This document shows, piece after piece, positions 61,268-64,000 of a stretch of 64,000 nucleotides of DNA. Source of the stretch: Candidatus Pelagibacter communis (lineage in GTDB: Bacteria; Pseudomonadota; Alphaproteobacteria; Pelagibacterales; Pelagibacteraceae); contig NZ_CVST01000012.1 in NCBI RefSeq assembly GCF_001180225.1, forward strand, positions 93,079-157,078, given 5' to 3'. The notes under the pieces were generated by a model. It ran no database searches and was not told the origin of the DNA. It saw only the letters and a list, made by a program, of their open reading frames with translations. The translations under genes and the position numbers were made by a program. Positions within the stretch are counted from its first letter, which is position 1, and each line of letters opens with the position of its first letter.

Positions 61268-62131
61268 GTGAAGAGTAGTAGTATCGCTATATCCTCAGCT
61301 TTACATATATCATTAGTTGTTCTTACAGCTTTAAGTTTGCCTTTTCTCTCAAAAAAACCCATTGATATTCCACCCATAGTCTCTGTTGAATTAATTCAAA
61401 TAACAGAAGAAACAAATATTCCTTTTGCGCCTAAAGCAAAAAAAATTATTGAAAAAGTAAAAGAAAAAGAAAAAAAACTGGTTTCAGAACAAGCTCCACC
61501 TAAAAAAGTAAAAAAAACCAAAACTAAGACTGTTGTCTCAGAGAAAAAAAACAAAACGATAGAAAAACAAAATCCTGAAGCTGTCCCTTTGCCGGATAAA
61601 GAGGTAAAAAAATTAAAGACCAAAGAGGAAAAAAAACAAAATCCAGAAAAAGTGGATAATGAAGTAAAGCAAGTATCTGAGTTTGAAAAAAAAGATTTAT
61701 TTGATCCAAACAATATTGCAGCATTAATAGATAAATCAAAAGAAGAAACAGCAGAAAAAGTGAAAACCAATAATGATGTTACTCAAGATCAAGTGAGAAA
61801 CATTGAAAACTCTAAACTAACTTTAAGTGAGGAAGATGCTTTAAAGGCCCAAATATTTGGTTGTTGGAGCATACCTTTAGGTTTGCCTTATGATGAAAAT
61901 TTACTAGTTAGAATAAAGTTAAAGCTTAAACCAGATGGTTCAGTCACCAAAACTGAGATTTTAGATCATGCTAGAATGAATAAACCTGGACAAGGTTTTT
62001 ATAAAGTCTTAGCAGAAAGTGCCTTAAGAGCAGTAAGATTATGTCAACCTTTGAGAGTTCCAGCTTCTGGTTACGAGAGATGGAAAGAATTACAATTAAA
62101 TTTTGATGCAAGAGAGATGTTAGGAGGTTAG
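61268..62131 (+). CDS. tolA: TolA-like envelope protein
   Basis: A 287-residue protein with a GTG start. One N-terminal helix (about 7-26, ISSALHISLVVLTALSLPF) is followed by a long Lys/Glu/Pro-rich stretch (about 55-175), which should span the periplasm. The C-terminal globular domain includes DALKAQIFGCWSIPLGLPYD, IKLKLKPDGSVTKTEILDHA and ALRAVRLCQPLRVPA, typical of the alphaproteobacterial TolA C-terminus (TonB-like). It transmits force from TolQR to TolB/Pal. Its place between tolR and tolB supports the call, since overall sequence similarity is low in this family. Confidence 0.88.
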   Translation: MKSSSIAISSALHISLVVLTALSLPFLSKKPIDIPPIVSVELIQITEETNIPFAPKAKKIIEKVKEKEKKLVSEQAPPKKVKKTKTKTVVSEKKNKTIEKQNPEAVPLPDKEVKKLKTKEEKKQNPEKVDNEVKQVSEFEKKDLFDPNNIAALIDKSKEETAEKVKTNNDVTQDQVRNIENSKLTLSEEDALKAQIFGCWSIPLGLPYDENLLVRIKLKLKPDGSVTKTEILDHARMNKPGQGFYKVLAESALRAVRLCQPLRVPASGYERWKELQLNFDAREMLGG

Positions 62132-62143
62132 TATAAAGAATTT

Positions 62144-63484
62144 ATGATTAAAAAATTTATAATTTTCATTTTTGTTTTTTTTCCATTAAAAGCTTTAGCG
62201 TTAATTGAAGTTGATATTACAAGGGGAAATTTAAACCCTCTTCCACTTGCAGTCTCACCATTATCAATAGATGAAACGTCTAGAAAAAATTTTGAGCAAA
62301 TTTTAGATAAAGAGAACATTGGATCTGAAATATCATTAATTGTTGAAAATAATTTAAGAACTTCAGGTTTATTTAATCCTTTGGATAAAAAAGCATTTTT
62401 ACAAGCTCCAGATATAGCAAATTTAAAACCAAGATTTGAGGATTGGAATTTAATTAAAGCTCAAGCTCTTATCACCGGTAAAGTAAATTTTATTAATGAT
62501 AAATTAAGAGTTGAGTTTAGACTTTGGGATGTGCTTGCTGCAAAAGAGATGATGGCTTTAGCATTTACAACTGTACCAACAAATTGGAGAAGAGTTGGGC
62601 ACATAATATCAGATAAAGTATATGAGAGGTTAACAGGAGAAAAAGGGTATTTTGATACAAGAATAATTTATGTAGCTGAAGAAGGACCAAAAACACAAAG
62701 AATAAAAAAATTAGCTATCATGGATCAAGATGGTGCAAATAACAAATTTCTAACTTTAGGAAATGAGCTTGTACTTACTCCAAGATTTAACCCTGCTAGC
62801 CAAATGGTTACTTATCTATCTTATTTTAAAAATATGCCACGTGTTTATCTTTTAGATATTGAAACCGGAACACAGGAAGTAGTTGGAGATTTTCCTGGAA
62901 TGACATTTGCTCCTAGATTTTCACCTGATGGTAAAAAAATAATCATGAGTTTCGCAAAAGATGGAAAATCAGATATTTATACAATGAATTTAGAAACTCG
63001 ATTAGTAGAGAGAATAACAAATCATCCTTCAATTGATACATCACCTTCTTATTCTCCAGATGGAAAATATATAACTTTTAACTCTGACAGAAGTGGTTAC
63101 CAACAAATTTATGTCATGAAAAATGATGGAAGTGACGTGAAAAGAATTTCTTTTGGTAATGGTTTGTACGGAACACCAGTTTGGTCTCCTAGAGGTGATT
63201 TAATTGCATTTACAAAATTACATAAAGGAAAATTTTATATTGGAGTGATGAGAACGGATGGAACTGGTGAAAGATTGTTAACAGAAAACTATTATCAAGA
63301 GGCCCCATCTTGGTCACCCAATGGAAGAGTTTTGATATTTTATAGAGAAACAAAAACTAATTCTAAAGGCGAAGGTTTTTCTGCTAAATTATGGTCTATT
63401 GATTTAACTGGTTATAATGAAAGATTGATAACAACTGAGACTGACGCATCTGACCCATCTTGGTCGTCTTTATTAAGTAATTAA
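62144..63484 (+). CDS. tolB: Tol-Pal system protein TolB
   Basis: A 446-residue periplasmic protein. A signal peptide spans about residues 1-20 ([17 protein letters not shown]). The N-terminal domain carries LEVDI-like and [10 protein letters not shown] segments and [12 protein letters not shown] six-bladed propeller follows with repeating motifs: [69 protein letters not shown] and [16 protein letters not shown]. The FSPDGK repeats are the TolB signature. It binds Pal. It is complete and lies 106 bases before pal, with no gene between them. Confidence 0.95.
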   Translation: MIKKFIIFIFVFFPLKALALIEVDITRGNLNPLPLAVSPLSIDETSRKNFEQILDKENIGSEISLIVENNLRTSGLFNPLDKKAFLQAPDIANLKPRFEDWNLIKAQALITGKVNFINDKLRVEFRLWDVLAAKEMMALAFTTVPTNWRRVGHIISDKVYERLTGEKGYFDTRIIYVAEEGPKTQRIKKLAIMDQDGANNKFLTLGNELVLTPRFNPASQMVTYLSYFKNMPRVYLLDIETGTQEVVGDFPGMTFAPRFSPDGKKIIMSFAKDGKSDIYTMNLETRLVERITNHPSIDTSPSYSPDGKYITFNSDRSGYQQIYVMKNDGSDVKRISFGNGLYGTPVWSPRGDLIAFTKLHKGKFYIGVMRTDGTGERLLTENYYQEAPSWSPNGRVLIFYRETKTNSKGEGFSAKLWSIDLTGYNERLITTETDASDPSWSSLLSN

Positions 63485-63590
63485 TATCATTTTATCTTTA
63501 AATAGGATGAAATTTCTTGATTTTTTGGGTTGAAACATCTAATTAGTTGTGAAAAAAATAGTATTTGAAAAAGCAGCAAGGAGCAAATTA
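63485..63590 (+). promoter_or_regulatory. tolB-pal intergenic region with strong pal ribosome-binding site
   Basis: A gap of 106 bases that holds no ORF. An AAGGAG Shine-Dalgarno at about 63579-63584 lies seven bases before the pal ATG, one of the best ribosome-binding sites in the window. A promoter for pal may lie in this gap, but no convincing -35/-10 pair was found, and no terminator hairpin is apparent. Confidence 0.45.
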
Positions 63591-64000
63591 ATGAGATTAA
63601 ACAAAATTTTAAAAAACACGTTATTAGTTATTTCAGCTGGAATAATCTTAACAGCGTGTGCAACAAAAAAAGAGGTAGCTGTAGAGGCGCCAAAAGAAGA
63701 AACTAAAGAAGTAACTAAAATTGAAAAAATTGCAGGTCAAATGCAAGGAGACGTTTACGTTGGAACAGATAGCGTAAAATATTTAGCAGATGGTGTTGCT
63801 GATAGAGTGTTCTTTGCAACTAACGAATCTATATTAACTACAGCTTCAAGAGAAACTTTAAGAGCTCAAGCTGCTTGGTTAAGAGAAAATTCTAACATCA
63901 CTGTAGTTTTAGAAGGTCATGCAGATGAAAGAGGAACAAGAGAGAGAAAAAGGAAAAAGAAAAACAAAATAAAGTTAGTCAAACAAGTATATAATGAACA
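63591..64000 (+). CDS. pal: Peptidoglycan-associated lipoprotein Pal, disrupted at 3' end and cut by window
   Basis: MRLNKILKNTLLVISAGI leads to the lipobox LTAC with the acylated cysteine at about residue 23. The OmpA-like domain begins with VYVGTDSVKYLADG and DRVFFATNESILTTASRETL, then AAWLRENSNITVVLEGHADE and RGTRE. At that point the normal sequence should continue with an uncharged stretch (usually REYNLALG), but the frame instead reads RKRKKKNKIKLVKQVYNE. This comes from a 63-base inverted copy of the trcR 3' end starting at 63938. Everything before the join looks like a normal Pal. The tail is not part of Pal, so the gene is either truncated by a rearrangement or the assembly is chimeric. 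Confidence 0.88.
   Translation, partial: MRLNKILKNTLLVISAGIILTACATKKEVAVEAPKEETKEVTKIEKIAGQMQGDVYVGTDSVKYLADGVADRVFFATNESILTTASRETLRAQAAWLRENSNITVVLEGHADERGTRERKRKKKNKIKLVKQVYNE
63938..64000 (+). repeat. Inverted copy of 48820-48882 (trcR 3' end) inside pal
   Basis: These 63 bases equal the reverse complement of 48820-48882 without mismatch and run to the last base of the window. The two loci share a short natural identity at the join (AAGAGAG), since pal encodes GTRE with that sequence and trcR encodes IKRE. A join at a short microhomology in inverted orientation is characteristic of multiple-displacement-amplification chimeras and also of some real rearrangements. Confidence 0.9.

Noticed and set aside
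61396-61770. Minus-strand ORF of 124 residues opposite tolA
   Set aside because: It is a Ser/Phe-rich mirror of the Lys/Glu-rich TolA spacer, a compositional artefact.

Overview
The window comes from a streamlined, very AT-rich marine alphaproteobacterium of the SAR11 clade (Candidatus Pelagibacter type). The evidence is the extreme A/T bias, the tight gene packing with many one- to four-base stop/start overlaps, alphaproteobacterial markers (TrcR/DUF1013, three-part PntAA-PntAB-PntB, a 41-residue L36), and a 5S rRNA gene lying apart from any 16S/23S. In cultured SAR11 the interval between 16S-23S and the orphan 5S is the known hypervariable region 2, which carries surface-polysaccharide genes. 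The left two thirds of this window fit that description. No 16S, 23S, integrase, transposase, CRISPR array or phage structural gene was seen.

Region A (1-43659) is the polysaccharide island, built as a mosaic of short operons on both strands. Positions 1-3102 (minus) hold a carbamoyltransferase cut by the window edge, a 49-residue DUF5989 protein, an SxtJ-like membrane protein and an SGNH-fold protein. Positions 4318-16754 (minus) are a long cluster: O-antigen ligase-like protein, glycosyltransferases, WecC, WecB (frameshifted), a heparinase II/III-like protein, a bi-domain dehydrogenase and GalE. Positions 16852-21365 (plus) hold a WecA/MraY-type initiating transferase, an epimerase, an ABC exporter and a sulfotransferase. 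Positions 22226-30509 (plus) hold a cupin, a DegT aminotransferase, glycosyltransferases, a PaaK-like enzyme, a beta-propeller protein and a GT2-GT4 fusion. Positions 30499-42653 hold a formyltransferase, a dioxygenase, a Wzy-like polymerase, a Gtr-like module, a radical SAM protein with small neighbours, Gmd and another SGNH protein. The island ends in a decayed GDP-fucose synthase (42730-43659) directly beside the 5S gene.

Region B (43677-64000) is core genome. The 5S gene has its own good sigma70-like promoter. A sugar epimerase begins eight bases after the 5S, followed by rpmJ, a small aa3 oxidase subunit IV-like protein, pntAA-pntAB-pntB and transaldolase. On the minus strand lie rpsU and tRNA-fMet, trcR, rpmE, suhB, efp, thiE and the sugar-phosphate genes fba, pgk, gap and tkt. 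On the plus strand lie a coiled-coil protein, zapA, 5-formyl-THF cyclo-ligase, ymdB, yebC, a non-canonical RuvC, and tolQ-tolR-tolA-tolB-pal.

Together the island would activate, modify (carbamoyl, formyl, sulfo, methyl), assemble, flip, polymerise and ligate a cell-surface glycan. The core genes supply sugar phosphates, NADPH and the Tol-Pal envelope system. Three anomalies stand out. pal is interrupted near its 3' end by an inverted 63-base copy of the trcR 3' end, which looks like a chimeric join. wecB is broken by one extra base in a homopolymer. fcl carries three homopolymer frameshifts and a stop codon.
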